DNA of 64,000 nucleotides from Cohnella faecalis (GTDB lineage: Bacteria > Bacillota > Bacilli > Paenibacillales > Paenibacillaceae): the NCBI RefSeq assembly GCF_003570905.1, contig NZ_QXJM01000040.1:744001-808000 (forward strand). Reading direction: 5' to 3'. A program made the translations under genes and the position numbers. Within the stretch, counting starts at the first letter, position 1, and the number at the start of each line of letters is the position of its first letter. Shown piece after piece: positions 16,604-24,588 of this stretch. The notes under the pieces were generated by a model. The model had not been told where the DNA came from, searched no databases, and saw only the letters and a list, made by a program, of their open reading frames with translations.

Positions 16604-16644
16604 TTGACGGTAAAGACTACCCATGATATATTGTGCATGCACAA
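16604..16644 (+). promoter_or_regulatory. Promoter with YtrA-type GntR operator
   Basis: The -35 box TTGACG (16604-16609) and -10 box TATATT (16627-16632) are 17 bp apart. A perfect 14-bp palindrome, TTGTGCATGCACAA (16631-16644), overlaps the -10 box and the start point. The operon it drives ends in a GntR/YtrA-type gene, which is its likely binder. Confidence 0.72.
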
Positions 16645-16672
16645 CATACACAATTTTGTTAGGGGGTACGGT

Positions 16673-17527
16673 ATGCTGGCAATAGACGTTCGAAATTTAA
16701 ATAAGACCTATCAGGGCTTTCAGTTAAAAGATATATCGTTTCAGTTGGAAAAGGGCTATATTATGGGATTTATCGGTGCCAATGGTGCAGGAAAAACAAC
16801 CACGATCAAATCGATCTTGAAAATGATTCATATCGATAGCGGCGAAGTACGCATTCTGGGCAAGAACATAGCCGAGCACGAAATCGAATTGAAGCAAGAA
16901 ATCGGATGCGCGTTTGGCGGTATCGATTTTTATACTCGAAGCAAGATGAAAACGTTGACCGACGTCATTAAGAAGTTCTATAAGAATTGGGATGACGGGG
17001 CGTATTACAGCTATCTGAAAAGATTCAAATTGGACGAAAACAAAAAAATCGCCGAGCTGTCGACGGGAATGAAAGTAAAGTACGGCTTGGCTCTTGCCTT
17101 GTCCCATGGCGCGAAGCTTCTCATCCTCGATGAACCGACAAGCGGGCTCGATCCGGTCGCGCGCGACGATCTGCTGGATCTCTTCCAAGAGCTTGTCGCG
17201 GATGGCGAAATCAGCATTCTTTTTTCCACTCACATTACGTCCGACTTGGAAAAATGCGCGGATTTTATTACGTATATCGAAAACGGGAAAATCATCAACA
17301 GCTCCGAGAAGCACGAGTTCATGGAGTCCTATCGATTGCTGAACGGCAGCGTAAGCCAGCTGGATCAGGTGAAAGAGCGGTTGATTTCCTACAAGGTTAA
17401 TTCGTTCGGTTTTACGGGATTGATTCATTCCAAGGATTTCATCCCCTCCTCCGACATCAAAGCAACTACGCCGAGCCTGGAGGACATCATGATTTATTTC
17501 GCGAAAAAGGAGGATACGAATGTATAA
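16673..17527 (+). CDS. ABC transporter ATP-binding protein
   Basis: A 284-residue ATPase. Walker A is GANGAGKTT (about residue 37), the signature is LSTGMKVKYGLALAL (a degenerate LSGGQ), Walker B is LLILDEPTSGLDP, and FSTHITSDLEKCAD contains the switch His. Sequence further upstream stays open, but the ATG at 16673 has AGGGGG at six bases and fits the family. This drug/antibiotic-type (YtrB/BcrA-like) ATPase overlaps the next gene, for a membrane partner, by eight bases. The operon is probably an exporter or envelope-stress transporter controlled by the GntR protein at its end. Confidence 0.92.
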   Translation: MLAIDVRNLNKTYQGFQLKDISFQLEKGYIMGFIGANGAGKTTTIKSILKMIHIDSGEVRILGKNIAEHEIELKQEIGCAFGGIDFYTRSKMKTLTDVIKKFYKNWDDGAYYSYLKRFKLDENKKIAELSTGMKVKYGLALALSHGAKLLILDEPTSGLDPVARDDLLDLFQELVADGEISILFSTHITSDLEKCADFITYIENGKIINSSEKHEFMESYRLLNGSVSQLDQVKERLISYKVNSFGFTGLIHSKDFIPSSDIKATTPSLEDIMIYFAKKEDTNV

Positions 17528-18176
17528 CCTGGTGATGAAGGATTTGAAGTTGGGAGTAAACCCCTTCTTTTTCGTACTGCCTCTTCTGACAGGCGCTTTA
17601 ATGCTTATTCCCAGTTGGATCTATTTTCTCGTTCCTTTGTACTTTTGCTGGCTCACGGTACCGAACACTTTTGCCGGACTGAAGGCTCAGAACGATTTGC
17701 TGTTTACCGCGATGATGCCCGTCACCAAAAGAGACATGGTGAAAGCTAGGGTAACCGTTCTAGTCATCCTTGAATTGTTGCATATGGCAGTGGCCATGAT
17801 CTTTGGTATGCTCACGATTCGTCTGTACCCGGACATGATCTACTATTTCTTCGCGCCGCATATGGGCTTCTGGGGACTATGCTTTGCGATGATGGCGATC
17901 TTCAATTTGATTCTTCTGCCCATGTATTACAAGACGGCGTATAAGTACGGTAAGGCAGCGTTCGCGTCCATCGCCGCCGCTATGCTTTTTGCAGGAATGG
18001 CTCAGTGGCTGGGGATACGGAGTTCTTATGTGGCGGACATTTTCAATGGGACCGGAGCCGACAATACGGCGCTTCAAGCCTCCATCCTGATCGCGGGAAT
18101 CGTCATATTCATTGTATTCACAATGATTGCTTATCGAATGGCGTTCAAACGTTTTCTGAAAGTGGAGATCCAATGA
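17520..18176 (+). CDS. ABC-2 type transporter permease
   Basis: A 218-residue membrane protein with about six helices and the N-terminal MYNLVMKDLKLG and MMPVTKRDMVKAR elements typical of the short ABC-2 permeases found with YtrB-like ATPases. It overlaps the ATPase gene by eight bases and the GntR gene by four (ATGA), so the three are translationally coupled. Confidence 0.88.
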   Translation: MYNLVMKDLKLGVNPFFFVLPLLTGALMLIPSWIYFLVPLYFCWLTVPNTFAGLKAQNDLLFTAMMPVTKRDMVKARVTVLVILELLHMAVAMIFGMLTIRLYPDMIYYFFAPHMGFWGLCFAMMAIFNLILLPMYYKTAYKYGKAAFASIAAAMLFAGMAQWLGIRSSYVADIFNGTGADNTALQASILIAGIVIFIVFTMIAYRMAFKRFLKVEIQ

Positions 18177-18538
18177 ACATAGCCATTTCGAACACATCCG
18201 AAAAACCGATTTATCAGCAGCTCTTCGAACAAATCAGTGCCCAAATTCTGAAAGGCGAGCTGGAAAGCGGCTACTGCTTACCACCAATTCGCCAAGCAGC
18301 CCAGGAGCTTCGCATCAGTATCATCACCGTCAAAAAAGCCTGGGAAGAACTCGAACGATGCGGCTTGATCAACACGGTAACGGGCAAAGGATGCTTTGTC
18401 GCCGAATTCTCACCCGACGAGATGCTGCGAATACGCAACGAAACGATCTTGAAGCAGATGGTTAGCGATATTGAGTATTACAAGTCTTTTGGGCTTACTT
18501 TGGATGAGGTTGTTTCGTTGTTGCGGGGGGTTTATTAG
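18173..18538 (+). CDS. GntR-family regulator, YtrA subfamily
   Basis: A 121-residue regulator with a winged-helix domain (KPIYQQLFEQISAQILKGEL, then LPPIRQAAQELRIS and VKKAWEELERCGLI) and the short C-terminal dimerisation tail of the YtrA class. Its ATG overlaps the permease stop codon. It is unusual in being the last gene of its operon rather than the first. The palindrome at the operon promoter is its probable target, giving autorepression of the transporter unit. Confidence 0.88.
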   Translation: MNIAISNTSEKPIYQQLFEQISAQILKGELESGYCLPPIRQAAQELRISIITVKKAWEELERCGLINTVTGKGCFVAEFSPDEMLRIRNETILKQMVSDIEYYKSFGLTLDEVVSLLRGVY

Positions 18539-19142
18539 CGGTTGTTCCGGTGACTAAGGGTGTTGTGGGAGGTTGGTGCGCACCTTTTAGCGTCTTAGGT
18601 AACTTTGCTTTGCGTTTAGCAGTAAAGAGGCAGATTCAGCAGCATGTTGCTCCTCCTGAGTAACGTACAAATATTAACGAAGGAGCATGCCTGGGCAGCT
18701 CCTTTTTCATTTTTCACCGATAGAGGCGTTGAGTTGAGTCTTATCATAAATGATGGCTAACTTTTTGGGTTAAGCCTTGTAGGGTTATACAGGCTGTTAG
18801 TTAATAAAATATTTTATCTAAGCTTAGAGTCTTCTCAGAACATGAGGAAACTCTTTCTTCTGTTTGTTTAGCAAAAGGTAATAAAATTCGGTTGCGTCGT
18901 TCCTCTTATCAAGAATAAGTTAGTTATGGCTTTATATAAGCCTTGTAAAGTATGAGTTTTCCAGTAATGAAGGAATATAAGGGATTTAGTCGAATAAAAG
19001 TACTATCTATAGATAAAATGGACTAGTTAGTTTTTGTATATGTTTATGAGAAGAGTTTAAAGGTTAGTCGAAACATAGCACAACTTAGAAAAGTTTATTC
19101 TTTAGGACGATTGGCACCGTTCATTGCTGCAGGAGGGAATTT
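18539..19142. other. Long intergenic region at the edge of the AT-rich island
   Basis: No gene is seen. A terminator-like hairpin, AAGGAGC (18680-18686) with GCTCCTT (18698-18704) plus a T-run, ends the upstream operon. From about 18720 base composition turns clearly AT-rich, marking the left border of the nuclease/restriction island. The last 100 bases presumably hold the promoter of the OLD-type gene. GGAGG lies just before its ATG. Confidence 0.5.
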
Positions 19143-20906
19143 ATGGTTATAAAATGCGAAGTTCAGAATTTTAAAGGATTTACAAATAAGACTGTTATAT
19201 TCAATTCGTTTTCTGTAGTGGTTGGGCAAAATAATATTGGTAAATCTTCTATTCTTCACGCCATATTACTGGGTCATGAGATCATAAAGAGGGGGATTAC
19301 TAACACTCGTAGAGGATATGAGCTGAAAAATACTACTCTAACACTAGATGATCTTAAAATCATACCATTATCTACAGTAGATTCAATTTGGCTAAATAAT
19401 AAATTTACACAGACAAATGAGGCGAAAATTAAATTATATTATACCGAGACCTCTTGGATAGAGGTTTCAATGACACGAGGAAAAAATAGAAATGTATCAA
19501 TAATTTTTCAACAAGAAAATATCACTGATGAGCTATTAGTGGATTTAGTAAACGAATTAGCTCCATTTGCTTTGCTCGTTCCGGGTCTGGCAGGCATACC
19601 CTCTAAGGAAGCATATGTCGGTAAGTATTCTAGGACAAAGTCTATAACAGTCGGTGATGCTAATCTTGTACTAAGAAATGTTGTTGCATCACTAGGAATG
19701 AATGATGAAAAAAAGTTTGATTTTGAGCGGCTTCAATTAATCTTAAAAAAAATGTTCCCTGAACTAAAAAAAATTAAAACAGAATATAATGAGAAAATAA
19801 ATGAGTTTCTTATTGTCGAATATGAAAGAGAAGGCTCAACTGAGCTCTTTGATATTGTTACTGCCGGGACGGGGTTTCTTCAATCCCTTCAAATACTGTC
19901 GTATATTTTTGAATATAAACCCAAAGTACTTCTACTTGATGAGCCAGACTCACATCTGCATGCAAACAATCAGGTTTTATTAATTGAGGAACTTCGTTCC
20001 CTTTCAAGAGAGATGGGGTTCCAAATAATTATATCAACCCATTCGAGGGAGATTCTTCAAGGCACTCCCCCAAATTCGATTGTATGGGTAAATTCAGAAG
20101 ACACAGCTACTCCAGGAGTAGATGAAGGAACATTAGTTCAAGCTTACATAGACCTCGGAGGGTTAGATAAGCTAGATAAAATTAGATTAAATCAACATGC
20201 AGCTACGTTACTTGTAGAAGACGAGGATTTAACAGTATGGAATAAGCTTTTTGCCAAAAGACTTGGAGATGACTGGGAATCTTTTGTTTTGATTAGTACA
20301 TTTAAAGGGAAGAGTAATAGAGTGGCATTATTCCTAACGAGTGAATTTTATAGAAAGCATTTTGCTACACGTAGAGTGGGGTTTGTAATCGACCATGATT
20401 ACGATTCTGAAACAAAACTGCAAGAGTACTTTGATGAAGCTAACAGACAACAGATACAGCCCCATATTCTTAAGGCTCATGAAATTGAAAATTATTTTAT
20501 TACTCCGGATGTTATCCGAAGAGCATTACTATCAAATGGGATTAGATTAGAGATTGATGAAGTTCGAGAAATCATTAACAGTGCGATTCAGGAAACTATT
20601 ACTGATCATAAATATAAATTAATGGACAAGTTACAAATTGAAGATAGAAGAATTACACCATCATATGCGGATTCAAAAGCACATGAAATCATTGAAGAAA
20701 AGCTTAAGGATTTTGATGAAGCAATCTCATGGCTTAGAGGAAAACCGATATTAAGAAGAATACGAAGTCTAGTACAAGAAAAATATTCAAAGAACTTACC
20801 TGATAGCATATTAATTGATAGTTTATATGAAACAAATAATCCTGAAATACTTAGTATTTTTAACTGGGTGAAAGTTATAGAACCGGAAGCTGTTACTGCG
20901 AACTAA
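19143..20906 (+). CDS. OLD-family ATP-dependent nuclease (AAA ATPase plus TOPRIM)
   Basis: A 587-residue protein. The N-terminal ABC/SMC-type ATPase has Walker A GQNNIGKSS (residues 28-36), Walker B LLLDEPDSHLH (about 260-270) and switch-His IISTHSREI. From about residue 350 a TOPRIM domain follows: the acidic strand LLVEDEDL, basic FKGKSN, and the DxD element FVIDHDYDS. This is the OLD (overcoming lysogenization defect) architecture, phage-defence nucleases that cut DNA when triggered. No UvrD-like GajB partner follows, so it is not a Gabija pair. It lies next to a restriction-modification system in AT-rich DNA, which supports a defence role by inference. Confidence 0.87.
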   Translation: MVIKCEVQNFKGFTNKTVIFNSFSVVVGQNNIGKSSILHAILLGHEIIKRGITNTRRGYELKNTTLTLDDLKIIPLSTVDSIWLNNKFTQTNEAKIKLYYTETSWIEVSMTRGKNRNVSIIFQQENITDELLVDLVNELAPFALLVPGLAGIPSKEAYVGKYSRTKSITVGDANLVLRNVVASLGMNDEKKFDFERLQLILKKMFPELKKIKTEYNEKINEFLIVEYEREGSTELFDIVTAGTGFLQSLQILSYIFEYKPKVLLLDEPDSHLHANNQVLLIEELRSLSREMGFQIIISTHSREILQGTPPNSIVWVNSEDTATPGVDEGTLVQAYIDLGGLDKLDKIRLNQHAATLLVEDEDLTVWNKLFAKRLGDDWESFVLISTFKGKSNRVALFLTSEFYRKHFATRRVGFVIDHDYDSETKLQEYFDEANRQQIQPHILKAHEIENYFITPDVIRRALLSNGIRLEIDEVREIINSAIQETITDHKYKLMDKLQIEDRRITPSYADSKAHEIIEEKLKDFDEAISWLRGKPILRRIRSLVQEKYSKNLPDSILIDSLYETNNPEILSIFNWVKVIEPEAVTAN

Positions 20907-20932
20907 TAAAGGGACATTTATTAACTACGAGG

Positions 20933-20964
20933 GAGACTGTAACTGAATATACAGTCTCTTTTTT
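20933..20964 (+). terminator. Terminator of the OLD-family gene
   Basis: GAGACTGTA (20933-20941) pairs with TACAGTCTC (20950-20958), and six Ts follow. Confidence 0.9.
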
Positions 20965-21069
20965 GTTCATCGTTAGAGTGTTACGGTGACCGCATCACAA
21001 GTAGTCACACCTTTAGAGACAATTGCAGTAAAGATTGTGGGTTAGAGCAGTCTAGAAGAATAATAATAA

Positions 21070-21093
21070 TATAATGGCGTCAAATAATTGACG
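21070..21093 (+). promoter_or_regulatory. Probable methyltransferase promoter and overlapping dyad
   Basis: A consensus -10 TATAAT (21070-21075) is followed directly by the dyad CGTCAA-ATAA-TTGACG (21078-21093), which would cover the transcription start. The -35 is weak. Autoregulation by the methyltransferase or control by the nearby XRE proteins is possible but untested. Confidence 0.5.
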
Positions 21094-21137
21094 TCCTCTT
21101 TTGCTTTGTGTTATTGTTGGCGCAAGAGGTGAATTAC

Positions 21138-22073
21138 ATGAGATTAGTAGATTTATTTGCAGGTTGTGGTGGAATGTCGCGTGGCTTCGAGAATGCAGGA
21201 CATGAAGTGCTTGCTGCTTATGAATATTGGGATAACGCAATTGAATGTTACGTAGCAAATTTTGAGCATCCTGTTTTTCAACAAGATTTAAGTAATTACA
21301 TAGAATCTGCTGAACAAATAAGTTTATTTCGACCTGACATGATAATTGGTGGTCCGCCATGCCAAGATTTTTCACATGCCGGGAAACGAACAGAAGGTGA
21401 CAGAGCCGATCTAACGTTGTCATATGCAGAAATAATTAGTAGGGTAAATCCACGTTGGTTTGTAATGGAGAATGTGGATCGGTCAAAAAACAGTAAGGCA
21501 TACTCAAGAGCAAGAAAGGCATTTAAAGATGCTGGCTATGGTCTAACTGAAAAAGTTTTAGATGCAAGCTTTTGTGGTGTTCCTCAAAAACGAAAACGTT
21601 TTTTTTGTATTGGCTTATTAGGCGCGGAAGATGGTTTCTTAGAAAATACCTTAACACAAAGATTATCCACCGAACCAATGACTATACGTCAATATTTTGC
21701 TGAAAGACTTGAAGTTGAATATTATTATAGACATCCTAGAAATTATAATAGAAGAGCCGTTTTTTCGATTGATGAACCGGCTCCAACGATACGGGGAGTA
21801 AATCGACCAGTCCCAAAAGGATACACAGGTCATCCAAATGATGTAGCACCTGTTACACCTGAACTTAGAGAACTTACAACACTAGAAAGAGCACAAGTGC
21901 AAACCTTTCCAATAGATTATAATTGGGTAGGAAATAAGACAACAATGGAACAGATGATAGGTAATGCCGTTCCTGTAAAGCTAGCCCAATTTGTTGGTGG
22001 GGCAATCAGAGCTTATGAAGAAATGCTTCAGCAAAATGCTGAAGTTGTCAGGGAAGGTGTTTTACATGGATGA
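21138..22073 (+). CDS. DNA (cytosine-5) methyltransferase of HindVP-type R-M
   Basis: A 311-residue m5C methyltransferase. The ordered motifs are visible: I DLFAGCGGMSRGF (residues 5-17), IV GGPPCQDFSHAGKR with catalytic Cys75, VI MENV (110-113), VIII CGVPQKRKRFF, then a short target-recognition region, IX (TTLERAQVQTFP) and X (MIGNAVPVKLAQF). AAGAGGTG precedes ATG 21138; a TTG ten codons earlier is less likely. It overlaps the next small gene and converges on the restriction endonuclease gene, whose host DNA it protects. The HindVP-type partner suggests GRCGYC as target, by family analogy only. Confidence 0.93.
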   Translation: MRLVDLFAGCGGMSRGFENAGHEVLAAYEYWDNAIECYVANFEHPVFQQDLSNYIESAEQISLFRPDMIIGGPPCQDFSHAGKRTEGDRADLTLSYAEIISRVNPRWFVMENVDRSKNSKAYSRARKAFKDAGYGLTEKVLDASFCGVPQKRKRFFCIGLLGAEDGFLENTLTQRLSTEPMTIRQYFAERLEVEYYYRHPRNYNRRAVFSIDEPAPTIRGVNRPVPKGYTGHPNDVAPVTPELRELTTLERAQVQTFPIDYNWVGNKTTMEQMIGNAVPVKLAQFVGGAIRAYEEMLQQNAEVVREGVLHG

Positions 22074-22344
22074 ACTACAGTTTGATGAATGGCTAAAGGG
22101 GAAATTCGGGTATGCTGAGAAATCAGCTAGAGATATCAGAAGTCGTGTAAAGCGAGCTAAGTATTTAGTAGATGTTTCGGCTAAGCTGTCTGATGAGGAA
22201 GTAATTTTTAAGTTAAGTCAACATCCAGAATTCAAAGATTTTAGTGTTTCTGTAAAATCCCAATTAAAACGAGGGGTGAAGCTTTATAGAGAATACGCAC
22301 GTGAGAGTAGTAAGGAATATAAAACAAACGAAGGCTCAGATTAA
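22066..22344 (+). CDS. Small helical protein in the R-M operon (92 aa)
   Basis: A 92-residue basic, helix-rich protein (DEWLKGKFGYAEKSARDIRS, then VSVKSQLKRGVKLYREYAR). Its ATG lies eight bases inside the methyltransferase gene end, with GGGAAGG upstream, so it is translationally coupled to it. The fold pattern recalls the SAM-like core-binding helices of integrases, but no motif is decisive. It could be a control or specificity accessory of the R-M system. Function unknown. The stop codon lies inside the shared terminator. Confidence 0.6.
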   Translation: MDELQFDEWLKGKFGYAEKSARDIRSRVKRAKYLVDVSAKLSDEEVIFKLSQHPEFKDFSVSVKSQLKRGVKLYREYARESSKEYKTNEGSD

Positions 22345-22364
22345 CTCCGAGCCTTCGTTTTTTT
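22327..22364. terminator. Bidirectional terminator between converging R-M genes
   Basis: A perfect 11-bp stem, AACGAAGGCTC (22327-22337) with GAGCCTTCGTT (22349-22359), is followed by T-runs on both strands. Both converging genes stop inside it and overlap by nine bases. Confidence 0.88.
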
Positions 22365-23415
22365 CTTCAAATAGATGTGCGGTAGTAAAATAAACAGACT
22401 GATCAAATCTTCTTTCAGGGCTTAAAAGTTTAACGCCACCATTTTGAATTATTTTTGTTAATACTTCCTTCTTGACTGCGGGGTTAATTCGTCGAGGGTG
22501 TTTCATGTAATCTCGAGTCATCTTTCCATTCAGAGCAAATTCTTTATCAGTTTGCAAGCCAAAAGCCATCTCAGTATAGATTTCTTCAATGTTGGCTTTA
22601 CCACGTGTGGAGAGTTCATACAATATTTTGGCTAATCTAGCTGAACTCCTGTAAAATCTAGTGATTTCTTGAATGCCTTCAGATCTGTCGAGGAACGTTC
22701 TGCATAGAGCAAAATCACTCCATACAAATATATCAAATGCATCGTCACTTAGAGTGGGATTCACTCCATTTGTTTTCCAAATTGGTTGCATTAGAAAAGG
22801 TTTTTGCTTGGAATGATATGTCTTTTGAAAGTCATTTAATACACCAAGTAGATCAGTCCGCCTATTAAAAATTTCCTCGTGGTTACTCCAATTTCGAATT
22901 CTGTGGCAAACTGGTTCAAACATATCTCTAATTTCCCTTAAGACATCTTGGCATGAATGCACTATGCCTAACGCACAATACAAAGTTGAGGCGGGTCTAA
23001 TAACCATTTCAGAGCCCCAGTTTGATTCAGGCTCTTTACCTGTTGTATTGTCAGGCAAAACAGTCAATTTTACTTCTAATGGTCGTAACCATTCATCTTC
23101 ATGTTTTATTACTAGGTCAATTCCTTTGATGTCATTATAAGCAAACTCTTGGTACGGAGTGTATTTTGATTCAAAGTCAAATCTAAGTTGGTCATTTGGT
23201 AAACTAGAATTGAAAATTTCATCAAAAGATACTTCTTTACTTTGTACTTTAAGGTTTTCATCTAAATACAAATAAACTGCTTTTTGACCCTGATCTCTCA
23301 TATAACAAGCTAAAGAAAGAGGAAATGCACTGTTAAACTGATTTTTTCCGAACAAGTCTTTGCCATGCCTATTTGAATTGGTAATACCGTATAGTGTTGG
23401 TTGTGTTCTATTCAT
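22336..23415 (-). CDS. HindVP-family type II restriction endonuclease
   Basis: A 359-residue nuclease matching the HindVP family: N-terminal GKDLFGKNQFNSAFPLSLAC, then a PD-(D/E)xK-like core with Asp100 in GIDLVIKHE and Glu114-Val-Lys116 in RPLEVKLTV. The family prototype is reported to recognise GRCGYC; the actual site here is unverified. It converges on the m5C methyltransferase gene. An inverted repeat next to its start codon may restrict expression (separate entry), which would suit a potentially lethal enzyme. Confidence 0.9.
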   Translation of the reverse strand: MNRTQPTLYGITNSNRHGKDLFGKNQFNSAFPLSLACYMRDQGQKAVYLYLDENLKVQSKEVSFDEIFNSSLPNDQLRFDFESKYTPYQEFAYNDIKGIDLVIKHEDEWLRPLEVKLTVLPDNTTGKEPESNWGSEMVIRPASTLYCALGIVHSCQDVLREIRDMFEPVCHRIRNWSNHEEIFNRRTDLLGVLNDFQKTYHSKQKPFLMQPIWKTNGVNPTLSDDAFDIFVWSDFALCRTFLDRSEGIQEITRFYRSSARLAKILYELSTRGKANIEEIYTEMAFGLQTDKEFALNGKMTRDYMKHPRRINPAVKKEVLTKIIQNGGVKLLSPERRFDQSVYFTTAHLFEEKNEGSELI

Positions 23416-23416
23416 C

Positions 23417-23460
23417 GTAACTTACCTCTCTGTTCATTCAGACTGGTTAAGGTAAGTTAC
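23417..23460 (-). promoter_or_regulatory. Inverted repeat covering the nuclease ribosome binding site
   Basis: GTAACTTACC (23417-23426) and GGTAAGTTAC (23451-23460) form a perfect 10-bp inverted repeat with a 24-base loop. In the endonuclease mRNA the 3' arm ends one base before the AUG and contains part of the GAGG ribosome binding site, so the hairpin would hinder translation. As DNA it could equally be a regulator site. Confidence 0.6.
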
Positions 23461-23717
23461 CCTATTCGACATTTAGGATAAATTTCCTTCATTTATTGTG
23501 AATGGTGGCGATTTTCCCTGAAATAAGGATGAAGTTTGAAGAACTTCACTCAAGTCGTGCTTTCATGTGCATAGTGGTTGATCATTGCCATCGATTTTTT
23601 GAAAGGGATGCAAGAAAACTAGGTGTCGAAGCAGAGGAGCTAAGCATACTAAGTTGGAGTTACTCTCCGAGGGAACTCAACCGACGCACTTTTCTTCGTA
23701 CACACCTCGCTACACAC
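23461..23717. other. Intergenic, promoter region of the endonuclease and unassigned sequence
   Basis: A 78-codon frame starting at 23502 (+) has no ribosome binding site and no family resemblance, so no gene is called. The leftward endonuclease promoter should lie just right of 23460. Confidence 0.3.
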
Positions 23718-23939
23718 TCAAGGTTTAGTTTCAACTAAATCAATAATTTCACGAATATCGTGAATATCAAAGGCTTCAGCTATCTTTTCAATGTGATTGA
23801 AGTTAATGTTTTGACGTTTTTGGCTTGAAAGCTCACTAAGTGCGGCATGGCGAATATCTGTAAGTCGGGAAAGTTCTCGTAGGGAAATTCCATGCTTTTT
23901 GAGTAGTTCGGGTATTTTGATAACAACCTTTTCCCCCAT
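23718..23939 (-). CDS. Small XRE/Cro-type regulator, tandem copy A
   Basis: A 73-residue single-domain helix-turn-helix protein (LLKKHGISLRELSRLTDIRH, then ALSELSSQKRQNINFNHIEK) of the short Cro/C1 (HTH_26) kind. AGGGGG lies before the ATG. It is nearly identical to copy B 411 bp away, differing mainly at both ends. Two TACG-N6-CGTA dyads upstream are its likely operators. Being beside an R-M system it may be a controller protein, but it differs from classic C proteins in sequence and place, so that is inference. Confidence 0.8.
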   Translation of the reverse strand: MGEKVVIKIPELLKKHGISLRELSRLTDIRHAALSELSSQKRQNINFNHIEKIAEAFDIHDIREIIDLVETKP

Positions 23940-23969
23940 TGTTCCCCCTGTGCCTCTAGTTTTTGTCTA

Positions 23970-24020
23970 TACGCAAAAACGTACCACACAATAAAAAATA
24001 GGTTGGTACGTGTAAACGTA
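23970..24020 (-). promoter_or_regulatory. Paired TACG-N6-CGTA operators of XRE copy A
   Basis: TACGCAAAAACGTA (23970-23983) and TACGTGTAAACGTA (24007-24020) are two dyads of the same form, 37 bp apart, directly upstream of copy A. The same pair at the same spacing precedes copy B. Confidence 0.65.
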
Positions 24021-24122
24021 ACAACCCTAAATTTACATATGAGATATGGACTGAAAGTGGTGATTAACGAAGCCTCCATAGGATGCTTGCGCATGAACTG
24101 CTCTCAAGATAAAGGCTACCAT

Positions 24123-24350
24123 TTATCGGGATTGCCCATTCGATTTCAAATCAATAATTTCACGAATATCGTGAATATCAAAGGCTTCAGCTATCTTTTC
24201 AATGTGATTGAAATTAATGTTTTGACGCTTTTGGCTCGAAAGCTCGCTAAGTGCGGCATGACGGATATCTGTGAGCCGAGAAAGTTCTCGTAAGGAAATT
24301 CCGTGCTTCTTGAGCAGCATTGGAATTTTGACAACAACCTTTTTCCTCAT
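24123..24350 (-). CDS. Small XRE/Cro-type regulator, tandem copy B
   Basis: A 75-residue near-identical paralogue of copy A; the central 60 residues are the same, while the start (MRKKVVVKIPMLL) and the tail (LKSNGQSR) differ. GGGGG lies before its ATG. It has its own operator pair upstream. The duplicated unit runs from about 23741-24027 and 24152-24438 and includes both coding and control sequence. Confidence 0.8.
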   Translation of the reverse strand: MRKKVVVKIPMLLKKHGISLRELSRLTDIRHAALSELSSQKRQNINFNHIEKIAEAFDIHDIREIIDLKSNGQSR

Positions 24351-24383
24351 TGTTTCCCCCGTATCTCTAGATTTATTTGACTA

Positions 24384-24434
24384 TACGCAAAAACGTACCA
24401 TATAATGAAATATAGATTGGTACGTATAAGCGTA
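24384..24434 (-). promoter_or_regulatory. Paired TACG-N6-CGTA operators of XRE copy B
   Basis: TACGCAAAAACGTA (24384-24397) and TACGTATAAGCGTA (24421-24434) repeat the copy A arrangement with the same 37-bp spacing. A minus-strand -10-like TATATT (24409-24414) lies between them. Confidence 0.65.
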
Positions 24435-24588
24435 ACAATCTTGCATTTGTATGTTTACTCAAAGATTTTTTTCAAACATCGGGGCAGCATGATATTCTAG
24501 GAGGCTAAGAAAGGATGAGCCTATAGCAATACTTGGAGGTTGCCCGCCTAACGTTAGTTCGGAGGGTGGATTTCTGACTCGATCTACA

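Noticed and set aside
16724-17428. A 234-codon minus-strand frame
   Set aside because: It lies antisense to the ABC ATPase gene, whose motifs are unmistakable. No ribosome binding site or domain supports it.
19143-23415. Gabija or PARIS defence system
   Set aside because: The OLD-type protein fuses ATPase and TOPRIM like GajA, but no UvrD-like GajB and no separate AriB gene is present. The neighbours form a standard type II R-M system.
23502-23738. A 78-codon plus-strand frame between the endonuclease and XRE genes
   Set aside because: No ribosome binding site, no family likeness, and it covers the expected endonuclease promoter.
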